Positions 41,407-49,353 of a stretch of DNA of 49,353 bases are shown here, one piece after another. Within the stretch, counting starts at the first letter, position 1. Every line of letters begins with the position of its first letter. Under the pieces are notes generated by a model. That model did not search any database. It saw only the letters and a list, made by a program, of their open reading frames with translations, and had not been told where the DNA came from. A program made the translations under genes and the position numbers. This stretch comes from DASUPK01 sp036520315 (GTDB lineage Bacteria; Actinomycetota; Thermoleophilia; Solirubrobacterales; 70-9): contig DATDJZ010000021.1 in assembly GCA_036520315.1 (NCBI GenBank), positions 1-49,353 on the forward strand, in the 5' to 3' direction.

Positions 41407-43599
41407 CTAGCCACTGACTACTGCGGCTTCCTCCGCGCGCCTCGCATGTCGCTCGAGCAGCTCGCTCTGCAGGTTGCGCGGCGGATCCCCGTTGGTGGTG
41501 CGCCTCGACCAAACCCCGTCCCTGCCAAGTTCCCATGCGTTGGTGTTGTCCGCGAAGGCCCGGTCGAGCACGTCAGCCAGCTGCTCCCGGTTCGTCTCAT
41601 CGTCCACCGGTGTGATCAGCTCGACGCGGTTGTAGAGGTTTCGTGGCATCAGATCGGCGGAGCCGATGAAGATGCGGGTCTTGTCGGGTCGCTCGAACGA
41701 GAAGATCCTGGAGTGCTCGAGGAAGCGTCCGACGATCGAGACGACCCGGATGTTCTCCGAGATGCCGGGCACCCCCGGCCGCAGGGCGCAGATGCCCCTG
41801 ACGTTGAGCTCCACCTGAACGCCCGCCTGCGAGGCCCGATAGAGCGCCTGGATAGAGGACGCATCGAGCAGTGAGTTCATCTTCATGCGGATGCGGGCTG
41901 GATGCTCCTCGGAGTGGGCCTCGATCGTCCGCTCGATCTCGCCGACGATTCCATCCTTGAGGTTGAAGGGCGCCACCAGCACCTTGCGGTACCCGCTCGG
42001 GCGCGCGTAACCGGTCAGGTAGTTGAACATCTCCGCGATGTCGTCGCCGATCTCCTGATCGGCGGTGAAGAGGCCGAAGTCGGTGTAGATCCGGGCGGTC
42101 TTCGGGTTGTAGTTACCGGTCCCGATGTGGACGTAGTTGCGGACGCCGTCTCCCTCGCGACGCGCCACCAGGACGCATTTGACGTGCGTCTTCAGCCCGG
42201 GAATCCCGTAGACGACGTGGACACCCGCCTCCTCCAGGGCCCTCGCCCAGCGGATGTTGGCGCTCTCGTCGAAGCGCGCCTTCAGCTCGACCAGGCAGAC
42301 CGCCTGCTTGCCGCGCTCCGAAGCCTCGATCAGGGCGGGGACCAGCGGCGAGTCCGCGCTGGTCCGGTAGACCGTCTGCTTGATCGCCAGGACATTGGGG
42401 TCGTCGACCGCCTTGCGGACGAAGCGCTCCACCGAGCTGGTGAAGGAGTCGTAGGGGTGATGGACCAGGATGTCGCCCTCGCGCATCGCGGCGAAGACGT
42501 CGACCTCCCGATGGGTACGGCTCCCCTGCTGGAACTGCGGCGGGGTGACGCCCTGCCAGGACGGATAGCGAAGCTCGCGGAAGCCCTGAACGCCGTAGAC
42601 GTCGGTGAGGTCGTCCAGGCCGATCAGTCCCGGCACCTCGAAGACCTGCTGGGCGCCGATGTTCATCGCCTCGACCAGCTGGTCGAGCAGCCTGGGCTCC
42701 ATGTCCGGCGAGATCTCGAGCCGCACGACCTCGCCGAAGCGTCGCCGCCGGACCTCCTCCTCGACCGCCAGCAGCAGGTCGTCGGCCTCGTCGGAGACGT
42801 CGTAGTCGGTGTCCCTGGTCACCCGGAACAGCGAGTGGTGGACGATCTCCATGCCCGGGAAGAGGTCGTCGAGGTTGGCCGCGATGACCTCCTCGAGCGG
42901 GACGAAGGTCAGCCCGCCGTCGCCAAGCGCGAGGAAGCGGCGCAGCAGCTCCTTCGGGACCTTGACGCGTGCGGCGACCTCCTCCCCCTTCTCCGGATTG
43001 CGGAGCAGGACGCCGAGGCTGAGCGACATGTTCGAGATGTACGGGAACGGCCTGCCCCGGCCGATCACGAGAGGCGTCAGCGCCGGGAAGACCTGGCTGG
43101 TGAAGAGGTGCTCGACCTGCTCACGCTCGCCTGCATTCGCATCGGACAGCGAGATGATCCGGATGCCGTGCTCGGCGAGGGCCGGCTGGATCTCCTCCTC
43201 GAAGCAGCGCGTCAGTCGCTTTCGCAGTTCAATCGTCCGCTGACGGATCAGCCCGATCACGTCCGCGGCGGCCAGCGCGTCCGCGCCGCGGGCATCGATC
43301 TTCTGCTCGACCTTCTCGTGTAGGCCCGCGACCCGCACCATGAAGAACTCGTCCAGGTTGTCCTCGTAGATCGCGCAGAAGTTGACCCGCTCGAGCAGCG
43401 GGACCCGCGGGTCCTCGGCGAGTTGCAGCACCCGGTCGTTGAAGTCGAGCCAGGAGAGCTCGCGATTGAAGTAGAGCGACGGGTCGGAGAGGTCAGGCTC
43501 TGTCGCGGTGGTCCGGACCGTCTCAGGCGTGACCGTTGCCCCTCCGCCCACAGCCGGACCGCTCGATTCCGTCGTCGGCTGGGCTAGCTCGTCGGTCAC
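41407..43599 (-). CDS. ppk1: polyphosphate kinase 1
   Basis: 730 aa, full length. The N-terminal domain begins NRELSWLDFNDRVLQLAED, the head domain has YEDNLDEFFMVRV, and the two PLD-like catalytic domains carry the phospho-accepting His H472 (KTHVK) and H491 (YVHIGTGNYN), spaced by 19 as in the E. coli enzyme. It reversibly polymerises the gamma phosphate of ATP. It lies 22 bp after the PHP-glycosyltransferase gene and before the DUF47 gene, with CHAD (polyphosphate-binding) genes 5 kb away. Confidence 0.97.
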   Translation of the reverse strand: MTDELAQPTTESSGPAVGGGATVTPETVRTTATEPDLSDPSLYFNRELSWLDFNDRVLQLAEDPRVPLLERVNFCAIYEDNLDEFFMVRVAGLHEKVEQKIDARGADALAAADVIGLIRQRTIELRKRLTRCFEEEIQPALAEHGIRIISLSDANAGEREQVEHLFTSQVFPALTPLVIGRGRPFPYISNMSLSLGVLLRNPEKGEEVAARVKVPKELLRRFLALGDGGLTFVPLEEVIAANLDDLFPGMEIVHHSLFRVTRDTDYDVSDEADDLLLAVEEEVRRRRFGEVVRLEISPDMEPRLLDQLVEAMNIGAQQVFEVPGLIGLDDLTDVYGVQGFRELRYPSWQGVTPPQFQQGSRTHREVDVFAAMREGDILVHHPYDSFTSSVERFVRKAVDDPNVLAIKQTVYRTSADSPLVPALIEASERGKQAVCLVELKARFDESANIRWARALEEAGVHVVYGIPGLKTHVKCVLVARREGDGVRNYVHIGTGNYNPKTARIYTDFGLFTADQEIGDDIAEMFNYLTGYARPSGYRKVLVAPFNLKDGIVGEIERTIEAHSEEHPARIRMKMNSLLDASSIQALYRASQAGVQVELNVRGICALRPGVPGISENIRVVSIVGRFLEHSRIFSFERPDKTRIFIGSADLMPRNLYNRVELITPVDDETNREQLADVLDRAFADNTNAWELGRDGVWSRRTTNGDPPRNLQSELLERHARRAEEAAVVSG

Positions 43600-43621
43600 T
43601 CCCCCATCTTAGGGCCGCTGC

Positions 43622-45928
43622 CTAAGCCGCTCTGACCAGCTTGATGCGGGGCTGCTCCGGGGGCTCGATGAGGTGGTCGTAGCCGTCCGCGAGCTGGAGC
43701 ATCGAGGCCTCCCAGGTGCGGGCAAGCGCCGCCTGGCGCCCCTGCCGGCCGAGCTTCGCCCGCCAGGCGGGAGAGTCCGCCAGCTGGAGAATCGCTGCGG
43801 CCAGCATCGCCGGCTCGGGCTCGCAGAGCCGTCCGGTCTCGCCGTCGACCACGATCGACGACGGGCCGCCCTCGTCCACCGCCACCACGGGTAGCCCGCT
43901 GGCTCCCGCTTCGACCAGCACCTGGCCGAAGGTGTCAGTCCGGCTGCAGAACAGGAAGACGTCCGCGCTCGCGTAGGCGCGCGGAAGCTCATCGCCCTCG
44001 AGCCAGCCGAGGAAGGTGGCCTGCCCTCCCAGCCGCTCCCGGAGCATCTCCTCCTCCGGTCCGCCGCCGGCGAGCAGCAGGTGCAGGCGGGGGTCCGCGG
44101 CGTAGGCGCGCAGGAAGGACTCGACGAGCAGATCGGCGCCCTTCTCGCTCGTCAGCCTCCCCGCGTACAGAACCCTGATCTGACCCGGATACCGATCCGG
44201 GTCGCGCAGCTCCGGGTCGAACCGGGAGGTATCGACACCCCTCCCCCAGCGGCCGATCAGGCCACGCTCGACACCGAGCCGCGCCAGCGACTCATCGCTC
44301 GCCGGACTCGGTGAGAGCACCCAGCGGCATTGCCGGTAGAAGAGGGAGAGGGCGGCGTCGACCCCGCGCTCGAGCTCGCCGGAGCTCGAGCGGAGCCCGG
44401 CGTATGCGCCCAACTCGGTGTGCCAACTCCCGAGCACCGGAAGCTCCATGACCCGCGCAATCAGGGCGGCGGTGATCCCTGCCGGGCCGGGTGCCGTCAA
44501 GTGCACCGCGTCGAAGTGGCCCTCGGCGAGAGCCTCCACCATCGCGGGCAGGCTGGGCATCCCGATCTCCAGGCCGGCGTAGAAGGGGACGTCGACCTCC
44601 GCGACGGCCGGCAGGCGCCGATCGACGTTTCGGTCCGTCCCGATCACCTCGACGTCGTAGCCCGGGACGCCGAGCTCGCGGATCCGCTCGATCGTGCGGG
44701 TGACCCCATGCACGCCGCCGATCGCGTCGGCGATCAGGGCTACGCGCTTCGGGCCTTCCCACGGGGTGAGCTTGGCCTTCTCCTTTCCCAGGAAGGCGGC
44801 GGCTGGGGCATAGGGGATCGCCGGGATCGCGGCTCGAAGGAGGCTGCGTCCCGTCTGCGCCGCACGAGGAGCGAGCTCGAACTGCTCCCCCTCGCTGCCG
44901 AGGCTCTCGACGGTCTCCTCGACCACCAGGCGCAGCCTCTGCTCGTGGACACGGCGGGCCCGTCGCGCCAGCTCCGCGTGGCTGAAGTCGTCGGCCTGCA
45001 TGTGGTCGATCAGCGCGCGTCCTGGCTCGAGTCCGACCGCCCCGACGAAGGACTCGAGCAGAGCTCGCGCGTCCTCAGGCCCGATCTCGCCCGCGACCTC
45101 GCCGCTTCTCGCGTCGCCCTGGCTCATCACACGCTCGGCGATCTTGAGAATCGCGTCCGGGTTGGGGGCGGCGTGCTGCTTGTTGGAACCGCCGTCGGCG
45201 AGCAGCAGCGCCCGCGTGCCGAGCGCCATGGCCGCGTGCGCCCACTTGGCGGCGCTGCCCTGCTCGCCGCGGGAATCGGCGCGCCCCTCGCGGATGTGGC
45301 GGAGAAACTCTTCCGGCGTGGCCGTGGGGGGCGTTTCAGTGAACGTCCGCCCAATGTCCACGCCGGCATGGTCATCGGAGCCGCCGGTGCCGGTTCCACC
45401 GTGCGTCTCGATGTAGATCGCGGCCGGCATGTTGAGCTCGCGCGCACGGGAGCCGTTGCGGGTCTCCCAGACCGGAAACAATTGCGCCAGCTGTCTGCGA
45501 TGCGCCGGAGTGAGCGGCGCTTCGACCGCGTAGAAAGGATGTGCCAGGGAACAGGCGATCTCGTGCGAATGCAGATACTCAGCACATGCCTCGAGATCGT
45601 GGTTCCACTGCTGGAGCCGGGCGTGATCGTCCGGCGTCAGCCCGAAGCAGAGCAGGTGGACCGCCTGGGGCTCGCCCCGGAACCAGACGGTCAGCTCCTC
45701 GGAGATGAAGACGTGGTCCCGATCCGCGATCTGCAGGCAGCCTTCGATCGTGTCGTGGTCGGTGATCGTCACGAAGTCCATGCCCCGCCGCTTGGCGAGC
45801 TCGTAGACCTCCTCGGGCGGGGTCGCGCACTCCGGCAGTCCGAGGCTGCGCTGGATCCCCAGTTTCGAGATCTCGGAGGCCGTCGAGTGACAGTGCAGGT
45901 CCACCCTTGTGGTGGATATCGGGTTCAT
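43622..45928 (-). CDS. PHP-domain phosphoesterase fused to GT4 glycosyltransferase
   Basis: I choose ATG 45928 (768 aa) because AGAGGG lies 6 bp upstream; an ATG at 45961 is in frame. Residues 1-260 are a PHP domain: H12-C-H14, TITDHDT, AVHLLCFGL, SLAHPF, GGSDDHAG, so the metal ligands appear complete. After a helical linker, about 390-740 is a GT-B glycosyltransferase: VHLTAPGPAGITAALIAR, GSWHTELGAY, VLYAGRLTSEKGADLLV, and the C-terminal GQVLVEAGASGLPVVA. It may make a glycolipid or glycan and process a phosphate ester. It leads the ppk1 run and is divergent from GH31. Confidence 0.92.
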   Translation of the reverse strand: MNPISTTRVDLHCHSTASEISKLGIQRSLGLPECATPPEEVYELAKRRGMDFVTITDHDTIEGCLQIADRDHVFISEELTVWFRGEPQAVHLLCFGLTPDDHARLQQWNHDLEACAEYLHSHEIACSLAHPFYAVEAPLTPAHRRQLAQLFPVWETRNGSRARELNMPAAIYIETHGGTGTGGSDDHAGVDIGRTFTETPPTATPEEFLRHIREGRADSRGEQGSAAKWAHAAMALGTRALLLADGGSNKQHAAPNPDAILKIAERVMSQGDARSGEVAGEIGPEDARALLESFVGAVGLEPGRALIDHMQADDFSHAELARRARRVHEQRLRLVVEETVESLGSEGEQFELAPRAAQTGRSLLRAAIPAIPYAPAAAFLGKEKAKLTPWEGPKRVALIADAIGGVHGVTRTIERIRELGVPGYDVEVIGTDRNVDRRLPAVAEVDVPFYAGLEIGMPSLPAMVEALAEGHFDAVHLTAPGPAGITAALIARVMELPVLGSWHTELGAYAGLRSSSGELERGVDAALSLFYRQCRWVLSPSPASDESLARLGVERGLIGRWGRGVDTSRFDPELRDPDRYPGQIRVLYAGRLTSEKGADLLVESFLRAYAADPRLHLLLAGGGPEEEMLRERLGGQATFLGWLEGDELPRAYASADVFLFCSRTDTFGQVLVEAGASGLPVVAVDEGGPSSIVVDGETGRLCEPEPAMLAAAILQLADSPAWRAKLGRQGRQAALARTWEASMLQLADGYDHLIEPPEQPRIKLVRAA

Positions 45929-46054
45929 CGTTGACCCTCTCGTAGCTCTCTCGTTCGCCATCAGGGTGCCTGTTTGCAGGGAAAATCCCGTTACAAGATG
46001 GTTGTCCCTACGTAAAGAGGTCGTGAACGAGGGCGCTGCCACACTTGCGCCTCA

Positions 46055-48187
46055 TTGGGCGTCGCGTTCGAGAGGGGAGTGCCCGAGGGGGCAGTGTGGA
46101 GCGGTGAGGCCGTGGCCGCCAGGCTGCTCGCCGGCCTGCGCCCCTGGGGATGCCGCGGAACGGCGCGCGACCAGCTGATCACGCTGACCGAGGGCGTCCT
46201 CGTACACGAGGAGCGCTCCGACCCTGTGACGCTCTCCGATGAGGACATCGAGGTCAGCTCTCCGGCCGCTGACCGGCTGCTCGTCACCATCGACCCCGTC
46301 GACGAGGGCTGGCTTCGTGTGGGCGCGAGCTGGCCCTTGCTCGATGACGAGCGGGTGACCGGATTGGGGGCGCGCCATGGCCTCGACTTCGACCAGCGCG
46401 GCCGCAACATCCGGCTGGGCGCCGACCGCCGCTACACGGGCCCCGACTGCCCGCCCGAATTCCTCGAAGACGGCGGTATCCCGCAAGGCGACTATGCCCC
46501 GGTCCCCTGGCTGCTCTCCTCGGCGGGCTGGGCGGCCTGGATCGAGACCTCCGGCCCGGGCGTCGAGGTGGACCTCGGCGGCGACGAAGTCTCGGTTTCG
46601 ATCCGGTCGGCAGCGGGATCGCTGCGGCTTCATCTCTTCGTCGGGTCCACTCCGGCCGCACGGCTGCGGGCCTTCCTGTGGGAGACCGGGCTGCCCGCGC
46701 TGATGCCCGAGTGGGCCTACGGCCACTGGAAGAGCCGTGACGTCTACGAGCACCAGGACGACGTGGAGGACGACTGGCGCGGCTACCGGGAGAACGACCT
46801 GCCGCTCGACGCGATCGTGATCGACTCGCCCTGGGAGACCCAGTACAACACCTGGCGCTTCAACCCCCATCAGTTCCCCGATCCGGCTGGACTCGTCCGC
46901 GGGATGCGTGACGACGGCGTGCGGACGGTCGTCTGGGTGACGCCGTGGGTCAACCTGGAGTCCGTCGACGGCCAGCGGCCGCCCGACGCGGAGTCCGAGC
47001 GGCTCCATGCACGGCCGGCCGAGAACTACGCCGAGGGAGCGGACGCAGGGCACTACGTCCGAGCGGCCGATGGCGAGCCCTATGTCGGCCGCTGGTGGAT
47101 GGGCACCGGCTCGATCGTCGACTTCACCTCGCCGCCGGCCCGCGACTGGTGGCGTGGCCTCTCGCGCAATGTCTTCGAGCTCGGCGTCGAAGGGGTCAAG
47201 GCCGACGACGGGGAGGGCTATTACTTCCCGCCCGACACGCGGCTCTCCGACGAGCGAACCGGCGCCGAGGCGGCCTGGGAGTACGGCCGCCTCTACCGCG
47301 AGACGACCCAGCAGGCACTCGACGACGTCCACGGCGAGGGCCGGGGGGTCGTGTTCGGCCGTTCGGGCTGGACCGGCCAGCAGGCCACGGGGATGCTCTG
47401 GGGCGGAGACCAGGCATCGGACTTCTGGTCGCTGCGGGTGCTGCTCACCTCACTGCTCACCTGCGCCGCCAGCGGCTTCTCCAATCTCTCTCACGACGTC
47501 GGTGGGTACCTCGGCCGGCGGCTGGCGGAGCGGTGCGAGCCCGAGCTGCTGGTCCGCTGGGCGCAGCTCGGTGCCCTCTCGCCTCTGATGCAGGCCCACG
47601 GCCGCTTTCAGCAGGAGGCATGGACGTACGACGCGAAGGTGCTCGAGCTCTACCGCGAGGCCGTGTTCCTGCATGAGCGGCTCGTTCCGTACATCCAAGC
47701 TGCCGCAGCGACCGCCGCCCGCACGGGGCTGCCGATCATGCGCCCGCTCTGCCTGGTCGACCCGGAGGATCCCGAGGGATGGACGATCCCCGACTCGTAC
47801 TTCCTCGGGCCGTCACTCTGGGTCGCCCCCGTGCTCGCGGAAGGGGCGACGGAGCGCCGCACCTACCTGCCCCGTGGTGACTGGATTGACTGGTGGACCG
47901 AACAGCGCACCGAAGGAGGACGCTGGGTGGAGGCAGAGGCCCCGCTCGAACGCATTCCACTTTGGGTGCGCGCCGGCTCGCTGCTGGTCACCTATCCGGC
48001 GGATGAGATCGCGCGGGGGCTCGGCGAGGAGGACCCAGGCCGGCCGCTGGAGGCGACTCTGTGGGGAGAGCCGCCGCTGGGCCATATCGGCGCGCGCCTC
48101 GCTGATGGCACGAAAATCGGCTGGCGAAGAGGAGAATGGGCGGTCGGCTCCGGGCGACCGGTCAGCTGCCTGCAACGCCCGCGCTAA
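46055..48187 (+). CDS. GH31 family alpha-glycosidase
   Basis: Up to 710 aa. The first codon of the frame is TTG at 46055; GTG at 46079 or 46094 is also possible. The catalytic nucleophile is D384 in VKADDGEGYYF and the acid/base is D452 in GRSGWTGQQATGMLWGGDQ. The beta-sandwich precedes the barrel and HDVGGYLG closes it. The GDQ segment with GRSGWTGQQ recalls both alpha-xylosidase and sulfoquinovosidase groups, so the sugar is unsettled. No signal peptide is evident; a cytoplasmic role acting on a glycan or storage sugar is likely. Confidence 0.92.
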   Translation: MGVAFERGVPEGAVWSGEAVAARLLAGLRPWGCRGTARDQLITLTEGVLVHEERSDPVTLSDEDIEVSSPAADRLLVTIDPVDEGWLRVGASWPLLDDERVTGLGARHGLDFDQRGRNIRLGADRRYTGPDCPPEFLEDGGIPQGDYAPVPWLLSSAGWAAWIETSGPGVEVDLGGDEVSVSIRSAAGSLRLHLFVGSTPAARLRAFLWETGLPALMPEWAYGHWKSRDVYEHQDDVEDDWRGYRENDLPLDAIVIDSPWETQYNTWRFNPHQFPDPAGLVRGMRDDGVRTVVWVTPWVNLESVDGQRPPDAESERLHARPAENYAEGADAGHYVRAADGEPYVGRWWMGTGSIVDFTSPPARDWWRGLSRNVFELGVEGVKADDGEGYYFPPDTRLSDERTGAEAAWEYGRLYRETTQQALDDVHGEGRGVVFGRSGWTGQQATGMLWGGDQASDFWSLRVLLTSLLTCAASGFSNLSHDVGGYLGRRLAERCEPELLVRWAQLGALSPLMQAHGRFQQEAWTYDAKVLELYREAVFLHERLVPYIQAAAATAARTGLPIMRPLCLVDPEDPEGWTIPDSYFLGPSLWVAPVLAEGATERRTYLPRGDWIDWWTEQRTEGGRWVEAEAPLERIPLWVRAGSLLVTYPADEIARGLGEEDPGRPLEATLWGEPPLGHIGARLADGTKIGWRRGEWAVGSGRPVSCLQRPR

Positions 48188-48207
48188 TCGATGTCAAATG
48201 AACTTAT

Positions 48208-48251
48208 GGAGTTTTCGGGGGCCTATAGGCCCCCAAACACTTCAGAACTCC
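48208..48251. terminator. bidirectional hairpin terminator between GH31 and CHAD genes
   Basis: GGGGGCCTATAGGCCCCC (48217-48234) is a perfect 18-bp palindrome, flanked by TTTT on the left and AAA on the right, so either strand reads as a GC hairpin followed by U residues. GGAGTT (48208-48213) and AACTCC (48246-48251) add an outer stem. It lies between convergent stops. Confidence 0.82.
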
Positions 48252-49004
48252 TCAGGCAGGCGGGTGGTGCGGGATTTCCCGCGCCGGATGTGACACCTCG
48301 CCACCTTCGGCGTGGTGTTCGGGCCGCCCCGCCCTTTCGCGGTCCAGTCTCGCCTGTTCCGCCTGAGCCTCGGCCTGCCTGGCCGCCCGGTCGGCGGCCT
48401 CCGCACGCTCGCGGGCACGCTCCGCAGCCTTCTCCGCCCGCCTCGCGTTTCGTGCCCTGTGGAGGTGACCGTCGACGGTGCGCTGCAGGCGCCGCCACGT
48501 CCCGGTCTTCTCCTGGCGTGCCCAGAAATCCGCGAAGCGGTCCTCGAGCAGCGTCCGCCGGGCCTCGAGGTAGACCGCCAGGACATCGAGCCCCCTGTAT
48601 GCGGTGCGATGCGGCGCCCGGGCGGCGAGACGGGGATCGAGATCGGGGGCCCGCTGCGCCTTCGCCCTGATGGCGCCGGCGTCGCGCTGCTGGAGGCGCG
48701 TCAGGTGGTCGCGCACGCGCGGCAGCATCACGTCGCAGTCGTGGATCTCGCCGAGGATGTCCTGCAGGTCCCGCGCGCGCCGGCGCGCCGTGTCAGCGGG
48801 CTTGCCGAATACGAATCCGGTCAGCTCGAGCACGTAGCGCAGCCGCTTGGCGGCGATCCGCATGTCGTGCTGGGCCTTGGTCTTGCCGTCGAGTGCCCGG
48901 GGCGCAAAGGCCAGCATCTCGTCGAGCCGCACCTGGACTATGCGCGCTGCGTTCTCGTCCAGGGAGCGCGTCGGGTCGAGCTTCTTGACCGGCTCTGCCT
49001 TCAT
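48252..49004 (-). CDS. CHAD-domain protein, second half of a split CHAD
   Basis: 250 aa from ATG 49004. DHMRIAAKRLRYVLELTG-like (QHDMRIAAKRLRYVLE) and RRARDLQDILGEIHDCDVMLPRV are the second helical repeat of a CHAD domain, with the basic residues that bind polyphosphate. After about 180 a strongly charged Ala/Glu/Arg coiled coil follows (AEKAAERARERAEAADRAARQ). Only half a canonical CHAD is present, the first half being the neighbouring gene 10 bp upstream in another frame. Polyphosphate binding is inferred from the family and from ppk1 nearby. Confidence 0.85.
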   Translation of the reverse strand: MKAEPVKKLDPTRSLDENAARIVQVRLDEMLAFAPRALDGKTKAQHDMRIAAKRLRYVLELTGFVFGKPADTARRRARDLQDILGEIHDCDVMLPRVRDHLTRLQQRDAGAIRAKAQRAPDLDPRLAARAPHRTAYRGLDVLAVYLEARRTLLEDRFADFWARQEKTGTWRRLQRTVDGHLHRARNARRAEKAAERARERAEAADRAARQAEAQAEQARLDRERAGRPEHHAEGGEVSHPAREIPHHPPA

Positions 49005-49014
49005 GCGGTGAGGC

Positions 49015-49353
49015 TCAGGTTCCCTCGACGAGCTGGTCGAGGCTCTCCCGGAGAGTCCGGAGGTGCGGCTGCTCCACCAGCGGCGCCAGCTCACGGTTCG
49101 CCTGCTCTTGCTCCCCTCGGAGGTGCTCGATCAGCGAGCCGACCCCGCGGCGGTCCGGCGCCGGCATCTGGTCGCTGAACACGTGCAGCGTCGCGATCGC
49201 CACGTCGCGGTCACGGCGCTCGCCGAGGGCGTCCGCGAGCCGCTTCACCTCGCCCAACGCCTCCCCATATTCCTTGGCCGGGAAGCAGGGCTCGAAGATC
49301 TCGAGCGCGGCTCGGAGCCGTCGCGTCGCCACCCGCATGTCGTGGACGCGCTC
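49015..49353 (-). CDS. CHAD-domain protein, first half, start beyond window
   Basis: The frame is open to the window edge; 112 codons are visible. ERVHDMRVATRRLRAALEIFEPCF and EVKRLADALGERRDRDVAIATLHVF are the first helical repeat of a CHAD domain, which begins just outside. It ends at TGA 49017-49015, 10 bp before the next start in a different frame. The two gene products together would build one complete CHAD fold. Confidence 0.88.
   Translation of the reverse strand, partial: ERVHDMRVATRRLRAALEIFEPCFPAKEYGEALGEVKRLADALGERRDRDVAIATLHVFSDQMPAPDRRGVGSLIEHLRGEQEQANRELAPLVEQPHLRTLRESLDQLVEGT

Overview
The window is high-GC throughout, with dense gene packing, frequent GTG starts and 1-8 nt gene overlaps. 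The gene set fits an actinobacterium, most likely class Thermoleophilia (Solirubrobacterales-like): Cys-type CcmE with a full Ccm system, uvrC-rapZ next to gap-pgk-tpiA-gpmI, LexA with a CGAAC-N4-GTTCG box, F420/FMN-type luciferase-like oxidoreductase, PPK1 with CHAD proteins, and GlyGly-rich lipoproteins. The taxonomic placement is inferred from this content and style; no 16S gene is present. I see no plasmid, phage, insertion sequence or CRISPR array.

Layout. 1-1.5 kb: 5' part of RNase P RNA (minus strand, cut by the window edge), a 59-codon zinc-ribbon gene translationally coupled to lexA, the SOS box and tRNA-Leu(GAG). 1.5-9.8 kb: mostly single enzymes and membrane proteins (flippase-like protein, zinc finger/HTH protein, dehalogenase-like hydrolase, ThuA lipoprotein, ABM monooxygenase, BBE flavoprotein, DUF4239, LLM oxidoreductase, solute-binding lipoprotein). 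9.8-16.1 kb: secG and the cytochrome c maturation genes in two blocks, ccmI-like/ccmF/ccmE on the minus strand and ccmG/ccmH on the plus strand, separated by a CDP-sugar gene pair and tRNA-Gly(CCC). 16.2-22.1 kb: argS, rlmH, M48 protease; then metallophosphoesterase, Thr-rich lipoprotein and PknB-type kinase. 22.1-33 kb: one long minus-strand series, uvrC-rapZ-ABC exporter-VOC protein-gap-pgk-tpiA-gpmI-tgt.

33-40 kb: crotonase, cupredoxin lipoprotein, MaoC/NodN protein, Liv-type binding protein, then a compact minus-strand cassette of two TadE-like pseudopilins followed by a 648-residue protein that joins a degenerate MinD/TadZ-like region, a TadG-like membrane anchor, a VanY carboxypeptidase and an SLT lytic transglycosylase. 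No Tad ATPase, platform or secretin gene accompanies it. An HD-domain alarmone-hydrolase-like gene follows. 40-49.4 kb: a phosphate/polyphosphate and glycan neighbourhood: PHP-glycosyltransferase fusion, ppk1, DUF47/PhoU-like, DUF6328, divergent GH31 glycosidase, and a CHAD domain split over two genes.

Most interesting points: (1) the pseudopilin/peptidoglycan-hydrolase fusion cassette; (2) a short palindromic repeat family built on GGCTTCGCC hairpins, one copy inserted in frame inside argS and another supplying the end of a maoC gene; (3) an ArgS whose HIGH motif reads TAAS; (4) a small HD hydrolase whose catalytic ED pair reads EK; (5) a split CHAD near ppk1; (6) the apparent absence of yvcK and whiA between rapZ and gap.
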